Positions 16,355 through 26,700 of a stretch of 64,000 nucleotides of DNA are shown piece after piece (the first letter of the stretch is position 1; each line of letters begins with the position of its first letter). Source of the stretch: Bacteroidaceae bacterium (GTDB lineage Bacteria; Bacteroidota; Bacteroidia; Bacteroidales; Bacteroidaceae); contig JAFWPH010000053.1 of assembly GCA_017509605.1 (NCBI GenBank), forward strand, positions 1 to 64,000. The letters run 5' to 3'. The notes beneath the pieces are model-generated. The model was not told where the DNA came from. It worked only from the letters and a program-made list of their open reading frames with translations, and searched no databases. The position numbers and the translations under genes were made by a program.

Positions 16355-18449
16355 CATCTTTGCCTCCCTTTTCGCTGCCGCGGCCTTGGCTTGTGGCTAC
16401 TCTGCCACACATAACTACTATATGCTGAGCCTCGACCCGTTGGAAGACACCTATTCCAGCATCAACGAACGCACCAACCAATTCTGGAAAACCTACACAT
16501 CCGGACAGGTGACGGAATACACCTACCATAAGGACGAAGTCATGGCTGTGGCGGTACAGAAAGGCGACAAGGAGATGATCGCTTACCTTAAAGCGCTCAA
16601 CCTCTATCTCGACAACTGCGGAGACCTCTACAACACATGGGACTACCCTACCAAGGAACGGAAGGAGCAAATCCGCAGCGACTTCTACAACATCTTCGCA
16701 CAGGCAGCCGAATACGAGGGCACACGACTCAAAGCGCAGTACGCCCTGCTGCAGATGAGGGCCAACATGCAGCTCAAACGCCACCAGCAGAACAAGAAGT
16801 ACTGGGAGGAAACAGCGTCGAAGATGCCCGCCAGCGTCTATAAGGAGATGATGGAAAACATCTATGCCGGTGCGCTCTTCAACCTCGGTGAACGCAATGC
16901 TGCCGCCGAGATATTCGCACGCCAGGGCGACCGGACCAGCATTCGATGGGCGCTTCGGGGATACCGCAACATCGCTGGAATCCAGAAGATCTACAACGAC
17001 AACCCCAACTCCATCGCACTCGCCTTCCTCGTGTCGGAGTTCGTCAACAGTGTACAGGAGACCCTTGACAACGAGGGAGACGCCGAATTCACGAAGATGA
17101 TGAACAAGGTACCTCTCAACACCACCGAAGCCCGCAACTTCATCTCATTCGCCAACCAGGTGATTGGCGAGAAGAAGACCAACAACCCCTGCATGTGGAA
17201 AACGGCGGTGGGAATGCTCAACTACCTGCTCAAGAACCAAAGTCAGGCCGAGGCCGATATGGCGGAAGCCGTGAATCTCAATGGTCCACAACGTTCGAAA
17301 GACAACGCGCGTTGTGTGCGCCTACTGGTCTTGACCGCATCCAAGGCTCCAAAGTCCGACCTCATCGTCAACGAACTCAAATGGCTGGAGCAGAAAGCCG
17401 CCAGCGAGCAAGAAAGCGATTACTGCTTCAACAACGCGCTCGACCGCATCTACATGCAGGAGATGGCGGGCAATTACGAGAAGGTTGGCAACAAGAACAT
17501 GATGCTCGCCTCCATCGGCCGACTGACAGAGATGAACAACATGAAGAGCGAGTACCATTACAGGTCGAAAAACTCACAGGAGACCAACTGGAATGGAGAC
17601 TACAACTACTCGTCGCTGTTCTTTGCGGTCGATAACCTGTCGGCAGAAGATACAGAGGCTTTCTTCAACTTCCTCACACAGTCACACTCCGACCCATTGG
17701 AGAACTTCCTGTGCCAAGGCTGCTACAAAGACGCCAACTACTGGAACGACATCATCGGCACCAAGTATCTCGGAGAGGCCAAGTTCGACAAGGCTGCTGC
17801 TTTCCTGAAAAAGGTGGATGTCGCCTTCCTTAGCAAGCAGAACATCAGTATTTATCTCGCCAACCGCGACTTCACCGTAGAGAAATGGTTCAAACGCCAG
17901 AAATCTTCGGGTGCATGGTATGAAGGAAATGACGACGGCATGAACAAAGGACGTTGCACAACACATCCGAAACTGAAGTTCTGCCAGGAGGTGGAGCAAC
18001 TCACCAAGGCCTACAAACAATCAAAAGACCTTGAGGATTGCCGAAAGGCGGCCTATCAACTGGCTGTGAGACTTTACCAGGCATCCTACAAGGGCGACTG
18101 CTGGTACCTGACGGATTACGGCTTTTCAAGTTCATCCGACAGTTGCAAGCCTTGGCAGAAAGACTTCCTACAACTTGCAGGCGACTACCTCGATGTCAGC
18201 ACCTACTCTTCCGACCCAAATCTCAAGCTCAAGAGCCTCTTCGCCTTGTCGTACATCGCACCCGACTGGTGGAGAGAGCCCATACACGACACCAGCACCT
18301 GGAAAGTCGTAGGCTATCGGGACCTTGAGGACTCGAAAAAGTTCAAGGCGCTTGAGAAACTCTCTCATTATGTGAAGTATGAAAATGCGCCGAAGGCTGA
18401 CTACATCTCCCGCTGCGATGTCATCCGCCAGTTCAGCGCAAGCAGATAG
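16332..18449 (+). CDS. Large alpha-helical envelope lipoprotein, TPR-like
   Basis: About 705 residues with a lipoprotein-type signal ending ALAC. The rest is helix-rich with repeated amphipathic pairs (AQAAEYEGTRLKAQYALLQMRANMQ, LFNLGERNAAAEIFARQGD, NYLLKNQSQAEADMAEAV), giving a tetratricopeptide-like solenoid. No catalytic motif was found. Two in-frame ATGs exist (16326 and 16332); the second gives the cleaner MKRFLV signal start. The gene overlaps the end of the preceding barrel-like lipoprotein, and a terminator follows, so the two form one unit. A scaffold role for the partner is inference. Confidence 0.65.
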   Translation: MKRFLVTNIFASLFAAAALACGYSATHNYYMLSLDPLEDTYSSINERTNQFWKTYTSGQVTEYTYHKDEVMAVAVQKGDKEMIAYLKALNLYLDNCGDLYNTWDYPTKERKEQIRSDFYNIFAQAAEYEGTRLKAQYALLQMRANMQLKRHQQNKKYWEETASKMPASVYKEMMENIYAGALFNLGERNAAAEIFARQGDRTSIRWALRGYRNIAGIQKIYNDNPNSIALAFLVSEFVNSVQETLDNEGDAEFTKMMNKVPLNTTEARNFISFANQVIGEKKTNNPCMWKTAVGMLNYLLKNQSQAEADMAEAVNLNGPQRSKDNARCVRLLVLTASKAPKSDLIVNELKWLEQKAASEQESDYCFNNALDRIYMQEMAGNYEKVGNKNMMLASIGRLTEMNNMKSEYHYRSKNSQETNWNGDYNYSSLFFAVDNLSAEDTEAFFNFLTQSHSDPLENFLCQGCYKDANYWNDIIGTKYLGEAKFDKAAAFLKKVDVAFLSKQNISIYLANRDFTVEKWFKRQKSSGAWYEGNDDGMNKGRCTTHPKLKFCQEVEQLTKAYKQSKDLEDCRKAAYQLAVRLYQASYKGDCWYLTDYGFSSSSDSCKPWQKDFLQLAGDYLDVSTYSSDPNLKLKSLFALSYIAPDWWREPIHDTSTWKVVGYRDLEDSKKFKALEKLSHYVKYENAPKADYISRCDVIRQFSASR

Positions 18450-18460
18450 ACACCCATCAT

Positions 18461-18491
18461 CAGGAATCTCCGGTTTTCCAGGAGATTCCTG
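18461..18491 (+). terminator. Terminator before alanine dehydrogenase
   Basis: Perfect 11-bp stem CAGGAATCTCC / GGAGATTCCTG with a 9-base loop, followed by a weak T stretch. Confidence 0.8.
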
Positions 18492-18536
18492 ATTTTCATT
18501 GTCAGGAAAAAACTAACCAAAAAACCAAGAAAAACT

Positions 18537-19643
18537 ATGAAGATCGGTATTCCTAAAGAAATCAAGAACAACGAGAACCGTGTGGGAATGACTCCCGCAG
18601 GTGTAAGAGAACTGGTGAAACACGGTCACGAGGTCTTCGTGCAACATACAGCCGGTGAGGGCAGCGGATTCGGCGACGATAAATACATAGCTGCCGGAGC
18701 GTCGGTGCTGCCAACCATCGAAGAGGTCTATGCTGTGGCAGAAATGATCATCAAGGTGAAAGAGCCCATCGCTTCAGAGTATCCTTTGGTGAGACCTGGG
18801 CAACTCGTCTTCACTTATTTCCATTTCGCCTGTGACCTTGAACTCACAGAAGCCATGATCAAGAGCGGTGGCGTGTGCCTGGCATACGAAACCGTCCAAC
18901 TCGACAACGGAGCACTTCCCTTGCTTATCCCCATGAGCGAGGTTGCTGGACGTATGGCCATCGTCAACGGCGCATACTATCTGCAGAAGACCAAAGGCGG
19001 CAAAGGCAAACTCATCTGTGGCGTGCCAGGCGTCCGCCCGGCAAAGGTACTTATCCTTGGCGGCGGTGTGGTCGGTGAGGCGGCTGCCCGAGTAGCTGCC
19101 GGAATGGGTGCCGATGTGGTGGTGTGCGATGTGTCGCTGCCACGTCTGAGGCAACTCGACGCAGAACTACCGGCCAATGTGACCACACTCTATTCTTCCC
19201 GTTCCAACATCGAACGTGAACTACCCGAAGTGGATATCATCGTGGGCTCTGTCCTCATTCCGGGCGACAAAGCCCCAAGGCTCATCACCCGAGAGATGTT
19301 GCCGATGATGCAACCCGGCACCGTAATGGTGGATGTGGCCATCGACCAGGGAGGATGCTTCGAGACCTCACACCCCACCACTCACAGCGATCCTGTATAT
19401 ACCATCGACGGCATCGTACACTACGCTGTCGCCAACATTCCGGGAGCGGTACCCAACACCTCCACCATCGCCTTGACCAATGCCACACTACGCTATGCGC
19501 TCGCACTGGCCGACAAGGGATGGCGCAAGGCATGCCAAGACGATACAGCCCTGTTCCGCGGACTGAACATCGTGGAGGGTAAAGTGGTCTTTAAGGCGGT
19601 GGCCGATGTCTTCGGCTTGTCCTACGACCCGATCATGCTTTAA
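18537..19643 (+). CDS. ald: Alanine dehydrogenase
   Basis: The 368-residue product matches alanine dehydrogenase throughout. It opens with MKIGIPKEIKNNENRVGMTP and carries the substrate-binding KVKEP, the YFHFA segment, and the Rossmann glycine motif LGGGVVGEAAARVAAGMGADV (residues about 174-194). Later come the catalytic DVAIDQGGCFETS, HYAVANIPGAVP with its conserved His/Asn, and NIVEGKVVFKAVA near the end. It reversibly converts L-alanine to pyruvate and ammonia with NAD. No promoter box is obvious in the short gap after the terminator at 18491. The stop codon is itself the start of a TTTAACTCCC repeat. Confidence 0.95.
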   Translation: MKIGIPKEIKNNENRVGMTPAGVRELVKHGHEVFVQHTAGEGSGFGDDKYIAAGASVLPTIEEVYAVAEMIIKVKEPIASEYPLVRPGQLVFTYFHFACDLELTEAMIKSGGVCLAYETVQLDNGALPLLIPMSEVAGRMAIVNGAYYLQKTKGGKGKLICGVPGVRPAKVLILGGGVVGEAAARVAAGMGADVVVCDVSLPRLRQLDAELPANVTTLYSSRSNIERELPEVDIIVGSVLIPGDKAPRLITREMLPMMQPGTVMVDVAIDQGGCFETSHPTTHSDPVYTIDGIVHYAVANIPGAVPNTSTIALTNATLRYALALADKGWRKACQDDTALFRGLNIVEGKVVFKAVADVFGLSYDPIML

Positions 19644-19666
19644 CTCCCTTTTTAACTCCCTTTTAA
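19641..19666. repeat. Two copies of the TTTAACTCCC repeat between convergent genes
   Basis: TAACTCCCTTTT occurs twice in tandem directly at the ald stop codon. It is a relative of the four-copy array at 6997-7044 and again sits between convergent genes. Confidence 0.7.
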
Positions 19667-20268
19667 TAAGAGATGAAATCAGAGGGAAAGATGATGCCCG
19701 TGCCAGAAGGGTGCATGGGATGAGGATGGGAAGGCTCCTCCACAAGGTTAAGGCCTGCCGAGAGATAAGCACGCCAAATCAACTCGGTGCAATAGAGGCG
19801 AGTGGTGTCGGCCGTGTCGTAATCGTGGTCGAACTCCACACCCTCCAACACTTTCCTCAGCGCATATTCAGTGGCATTGATTGCCACTGAGTCTGGGCAA
19901 TCAATACGGTAACTGCAACCGGCACAAGCCCTTTCTACAGAGAAGAAGGAATCGACAGGCTCACATTTCACCCTATCGACTCCTTCTTCTTTGCTATGTT
20001 CACCTGGCACCACATGCACCACCATCCAACCCTCAACAGAGTCGTGGTGAAGCATTCCAACATGGGAATAAACACCTCTGCTCAGCGATGTCACCACCTT
20101 GCTTTCCATGCCATATCCGCAGCGGAACACCAAATCTCCCTCGCGGACAGCAGTGGAGTCGATGCGGACAGGCTCGCTGATGGTTTTCTCATGGCGGCAA
20201 GAGGTGCATGCAGCCAAAGTGACGAACAAGATGAGCGCGCGGACTATTTCCCCGAGTCGATCATCCAT
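19663..20268 (-). CDS. YiiX/NlpC-P60-like permuted cysteine hydrolase
   Basis: A 201-residue protein of the YiiX-type permuted papain-like amidase group. The key parts are REGDLVFRCG near residue 42, the catalytic histidine in VYSHVGML (His69), and the catalytic cysteine in LYCTELIWRAY (Cys160). The N-terminus has a hydrophobic stretch ending TLAACTSC, so it may be a lipoprotein or exported. Such enzymes cleave peptide or ester bonds in cell-wall or lipid substrates; the substrate here is unknown. Its start overlaps the end of the upstream DUF4878-like gene by 25 bp, so the two are coupled. Confidence 0.75.
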   Translation of the reverse strand: MDDRLGEIVRALILFVTLAACTSCRHEKTISEPVRIDSTAVREGDLVFRCGYGMESKVVTSLSRGVYSHVGMLHHDSVEGWMVVHVVPGEHSKEEGVDRVKCEPVDSFFSVERACAGCSYRIDCPDSVAINATEYALRKVLEGVEFDHDYDTADTTRLYCTELIWRAYLSAGLNLVEEPSHPHPMHPSGTGIIFPSDFISY

Positions 20269-20639
20269 TTACCGTCAATTTTGACGAGATTGAGTTTGTC
20301 TTTTTTCTCCTTGCCTTTCTTGCTGTCCATGTACTTGTATGACACCTTGGCATGCTCACCGTCTTCCTTGATTTCCTCACCTGTGATCTCAATGTCCTGG
20401 ATATTGCCTTGCTCACCATAGGAGGCCTCCATCTTCTCTTTCATCAACTTCACGACTTCTTCCTTGTCCTTGTTGGTCATGTCCTTGTTGAAGTGGATCA
20501 AATCAACTGCCTTCTCGTAGTTTCCTTTCTGGATGTTGGTCAGATAATCTTTGGCCACAGCGGAGGGAGTGTTGTTGTCGATACATGACACAAGCAACAG
20601 CATGCAGGCCGACAGAAGGAAAAATGATAGTTTTCTCAT
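20244..20639 (-). CDS. Small DUF4878-like lipoprotein
   Basis: A 131-residue protein. The signal peptide ends LLLVSC (about Cys20), giving a lipoprotein. The mature part, SAVAKDYLTNIQKGNYEKAVDLI, then charged helices and VKIDGKWMID, matches the NTF2-like DUF4878 pattern. The ATG at 20639 (MRKLSFF) is preferred over the longer open frame, because a full promoter lies at 20684-20715 within the extended part. It heads a two-gene unit with the YiiX-like hydrolase. Binding of a small ligand is plausible for the fold but not shown. Confidence 0.75.
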   Translation of the reverse strand: MRKLSFFLLSACMLLLVSCIDNNTPSAVAKDYLTNIQKGNYEKAVDLIHFNKDMTNKDKEEVVKLMKEKMEASYGEQGNIQDIEITGEEIKEDGEHAKVSYKYMDSKKGKEKKDKLNLVKIDGKWMIDSGK

Positions 20640-20683
20640 AATGATAAAGTTTAATAGGTTAGAAAAATTGGATGATTCAATGG

Positions 20684-20715
20684 CAAAGGTACGCATAAAA
20701 AAGCGAACCCACAAA
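20684..20715 (-). promoter_or_regulatory. Promoter of the DUF4878/YiiX-like pair
   Basis: On the minus strand TTTG (20715-20712) and TACCTTTG (20691-20684) are 20 bp apart, about 45 bp before the ATG at 20639. Confidence 0.75.
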
Positions 20716-20752
20716 AAAAACTGACATATTTCTTCACTATCACTTTATGCCT

Positions 20753-20788
20753 CTATAGTTTCTATTCCATCTATAACTTGATATAGGG
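20753..20788. repeat. 9-bp period CTATA repeat, degenerate
   Basis: Units CTATAGTTT, CTATTCCAT, CTATAACTT, GATATAGGG in 9-base phase, in the divergent gap before the xylanase gene. Confidence 0.6.
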
Positions 20789-20934
20789 TACATAACTTAT
20801 ATCGTTTTCTATAGCATCATTGGCTTTTTTCATCCTATTGTCGATTTTGTCACAAATATATTCGTAAAAGACTCCATGTTTCAAATATGTAATCATTTGA
20901 CACAATTTCAATCGGAGATTATCCTATTTGTCAT

Positions 20935-20942
20935 TACTTTTG
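20935..20942 (+). promoter_or_regulatory. -7 box for the xylanase/esterase gene
   Basis: TACTTTTG, about 85 bp before the ATG. No TTTG at the right spacing, so an activator may be needed. Confidence 0.5.
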
Positions 20943-21001
20943 CAAAAAAGCCATCGATTTATAACGTCGGCAGTCTCAAAACCAAAGAAACCAATCATTA
21001 A

Positions 21002-23179
<2,178 letters not shown>

Positions 23180-23203
23180 TCAGCCCAATCCGGATAAACA
23201 TTC

Positions 23204-23244
23204 AGCCCTGGAAAGGAGTGAGTTCACCTCTCCCTTCCAGGGCT
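23204..23244 (+). terminator. Terminator after the xylanase gene
   Basis: Stem AGCCCTGGAAAGG / CCTTCCAGGGCT, slightly imperfect, followed by TTTTCTTTTT. Confidence 0.85.
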
Positions 23245-23321
23245 TTTCTTTTTGACACACATGTACCAGCATCTATGGCTTGGACATGGAATCTACTATA
23301 ATTCAGCATAGATAAATAAAA

Positions 23322-23341
23322 AAGCCCCTGTAGAGGGGCTT
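23322..23341 (-). terminator. Terminator of the tRNA gene
   Basis: On the minus strand, stem AAGCCCCT / AGGGGCTT with a 4-base loop followed by TTTTATTTA, 12 bp after the CCA end of the tRNA. Confidence 0.8.
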
Positions 23342-23352
23342 CCAGAGTTGCT

Positions 23353-23428
23353 TGGTTGCGGGGGCAGGACTCGAACGTGCGACCTCCAGGTTATGAGCCT
23401 GGCGAGCTACCAACTGCTCCACCCCGCG
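23353..23428 (-). tRNA. tRNA-Met (CAT), initiator type
   Basis: A complete 76-base cloverleaf on the minus strand with an encoded CCA end. The acceptor stem is CGCGGGG / CCCCGCA, so base 1 (C) faces base 72 (A), the mismatch that marks bacterial initiator tRNA. The anticodon loop CTCATAA has anticodon CAT, and the anticodon stem is CCAGG / CCTGG. The T-arm reads ACGTTCGAGTCCTG. It stands alone with its own promoter and terminator. Confidence 0.93.
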
Positions 23429-23464
23429 ATGTAGTGTTTTATGCATTCTTCCGAATTGCGAGTG

Positions 23465-23495
23465 CAAAGTTACGACTTTATTTTGAGTTGTGCAA
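23465..23495 (-). promoter_or_regulatory. tRNA-fMet promoter
   Basis: On the minus strand TTG (23495-23493) and TAACTTTG (23472-23465) are 20 bp apart; the tRNA starts 36 bp downstream. Confidence 0.7.
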
Positions 23496-23706
23496 GTAAA
23501 TTCTGGTTTTTCTATACTTTTTATGTGATTTACGTACGTTTGTTGCTACAAATCATGTGTTTTTGTGAGTTCAGCCTATCGGAGAAGGGGCAAAGTCTTA
23601 TGGCATAATGATGGTTTTGAGGACTTATTACAAGGCCATAATCAATCTTTTCCAGAAAAAAAACAAGGTTTTTCTCCCTTAGACGTAAAAATCTAAGATT
23701 TTTATG

Positions 23707-23714
23707 TACTTTTG
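23707..23714 (+). promoter_or_regulatory. -7 box of the tamB-tamL operon
   Basis: TACTTTTG. It overlaps the in-frame TTG at 23712, which rules that codon out and supports the ATG at 23745. Confidence 0.6.
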
Positions 23715-23744
23715 CTTTCGGAATTGCCATTATACGCACTGAAC

Positions 23745-26700
23745 ATGGCGGAGAACACGATAAAGACAGAGCCGCAGGACGAAAAAGCACTGCCCGCCGC
23801 ACGGAAAAAGTCCGGCAAGGGATGGAAAATCGCCCTGTGGATTATTATGAGCCCGATAATCCTGTTTATCGTGCTGGCTATCGTGTTGTCTTTGCCTCCT
23901 GTCCAGAAATTCGCCGTGAATGTGGTCTGCAACAAACTCACAGAATCCTCTGGCATGTCAATCCATGTGGACTACATCCGCCTGAAATTCCCACTGACAC
24001 TGACGGTTGAAGGACTGACCGCCATTCAAGGTCCCGACACCTTGATCATGGCAGAGACAGCCGATATGGATGTCAGTCTGAAACCTTTGTTCGACAAGAA
24101 GATAGAGTTGAACAAGCTCAAACTCGGCAATGCCAAGATCAATACCGATGGCATGATCGCCGAATTCAACCTCAAGGGAGATATTGGCGAACTGGAGATG
24201 GAAGCGCATGACATCGACTTGCAGCAAGAAATCGCCAACATGGACAAAATCAGCTTCAGCAACTCCGACCTTACCATCACCATCCCCGACAGTGTGCCTC
24301 CCGACACGACCGAAGCCTTGAGATGGAAGGCAAAACTGGAAAAGGTCGCATTCAATAACACCGACATACTGGTGAAGCTGGCTCCCGCGGCTGACTCAAC
24401 GATCGTGCGCACACATTTCGACAATGCCTCACTGAAAGGTTCTATTGACCTTTACACCAGCGACTTCCTGTTCCATGACCTCGACCTTCGCGGCAGCACT
24501 GTCCGTTACGACGCTGGAACGGGAACGCGTTCCGACGGTTTCGACCCTTCACATATCAGTCTGACCGACCTCAACGGACGCCTCGACTCCGTCACGAGCC
24601 GCAGTTCAGAAGGGATTGTGGTGGCATTCAATGAACTGAGTGCAAAAGAGGCTTCGGGCATACGGATTGACACGCTTTCCGGACAGTTCCGTATGGACTC
24701 CACCAGTCTGCACACACGCAACCTGCGCATGCTGACCAGCGACTCCGACCTCCGTATCGATGCCGACATGGACCTCGACGCTTTCGACCCAGCCTCTAAC
24801 GGGACTTTCACAGCCAAAGTACGAGGCAGCGTCGGCAAAGACGATTTGACGGCCCTTGCCCCCACCCTGCCAAGCGACATCAAGAAAGCATACCCGACGA
24901 CACCCATGAGAGTGGATGCCGACATCAATGGCAATGCCGACGCACTCACCATCAACAACCTCCAGGCCAGCATGGACGGCAAGTTCAGTATCCACACCCG
25001 TGGCACTATCGAGAACTATATGGATACCACCTCGGGGGCGATGAACATCAATCTGCCCTACCTGGAAACCAAGGTGCACGACCCCAAGTTCGTGAAGGGC
25101 TTCCTCCCCGCAGAAATGCAATCGGCAGTCAATATACCTGCCAACACCAGCCTCACGACCTCCCTCGGCATGACGGGCAACAAGATTTCTGCTAAGGGAG
25201 AATTGAAGGACAAGTCGGGCACGACCCGTTACGATGTCACCTACGACAGTTCAGACGACAGTTACGACGCTGACATCACAGCAAACAACCTCCATGTGAA
25301 CAACTACGTGGCACTTGATGAACCTTGCAATCTGACGGGCCATATACGCGCGAAAGGCAGAGGCACGGACATCTTCTCACCCAAACTGACAGCTGACATC
25401 AGCGCCCAACTCGAGAAAGCGAACTATGGGTCGTTCGATCTCTCCAACAGCGACCTCAAGGCCAGCGCCGACCATGGCGAGCTGAACGCCCACCTCAGTT
25501 GCGACAACCCACAGTTGCGCACCACACTGCAACTCACATCCGACATCAGGAAAGACAACATCAATGCCCGCGGACGCATCAATCTCCGCCGTTCCGACCT
25601 ACGCGCTATGGGACTGAGCGAGGAACGCCTGAACATCATGGCCATCAGCGATTTCAACTTCAACTCCGACATGAAGAAGTGCCACAGTTTCGAAGGGATG
25701 GCCGACAGTCTATTCATTGTCATGGGCAACGACACCATCAGTTCGGGGCAAATCTACCTCGACGGATGGACCGACCGCGATACCACCAATGCACTGGTCA
25801 GCACCAATGGGGTGAACATGCACTTCAGTTCATCGGTCAACGCCCTTGAACTTGGCGACAAGTATATGAAGGTGGCGGGCATCATGGGAAAGCAGTTCGA
25901 GCAGCGCGACATCGACCTCAACTACGCCAAGCAGTTCCTGCCCATCTCCACCATCGACCTGAGTCTCAACAACGACAACGCCATAGCCCAGATGCTGAAG
26001 CTGCAAGGTGTGAGATACGACGACATCAGCGGCCATTTCACAACCTCTCCTGAGACCGGTCTCCGTGGCCATGGTCATATCGGTAACCTGAAGGTGAAGA
26101 AAGACAGTGTGGTCATCGACAACATCGACCTCAACATCATGCAAGACAGCACACGCCTCACCTACGATGTCAGTCTGGTGACGGGCGAACAGGCACACCA
26201 TCCAGGCTTCTCCGGCTCGCTGAAAGGCTACCTTGAGAACTTCTCCGCCGACGCCCGCCTGACTCTTATCGACACCAAAGGAAAGACCGGCCTTGACCTT
26301 GGCATACATGCCCTGGCCACCGATACTGCGGGTTATTTCCGTTTCTATCCCGAAGAACCAGTGTTAGGTTTCAGGAAGTTCACGCTCAATCCCGACAATT
26401 ATGTTTTGCTGAAAAAGAAGAACAAGGCATACATCGACCTACACTTGGCATCCGACAACGGCACACGCATCGATGTCACAGCCAATCCCGATGAGGCGGC
26501 GCAGCAAGACATCAGCCTCAACATCGAGCAATTCGGCATAGCCCAACTGCTTTCCATCCTACCCATGGCTCCCGACATGGACGGCAAGCTCAACATCAAC
26601 GCCAAGTATCACAAGGAAGACGGTGAAACCAGAATTGACGGCGACGTGCTGGCCAACAACTTCGTGTTCGGCGGTACCAGGTTAGGTGATGTCGGAGCCA

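Noticed and set aside
18450-18536. Riboswitch or attenuator before alanine dehydrogenase
   Set aside because: The hairpin at 18461-18491 lies right after the upstream stop and is best read as that gene's terminator; the remaining 45 bases are too short for a riboswitch.
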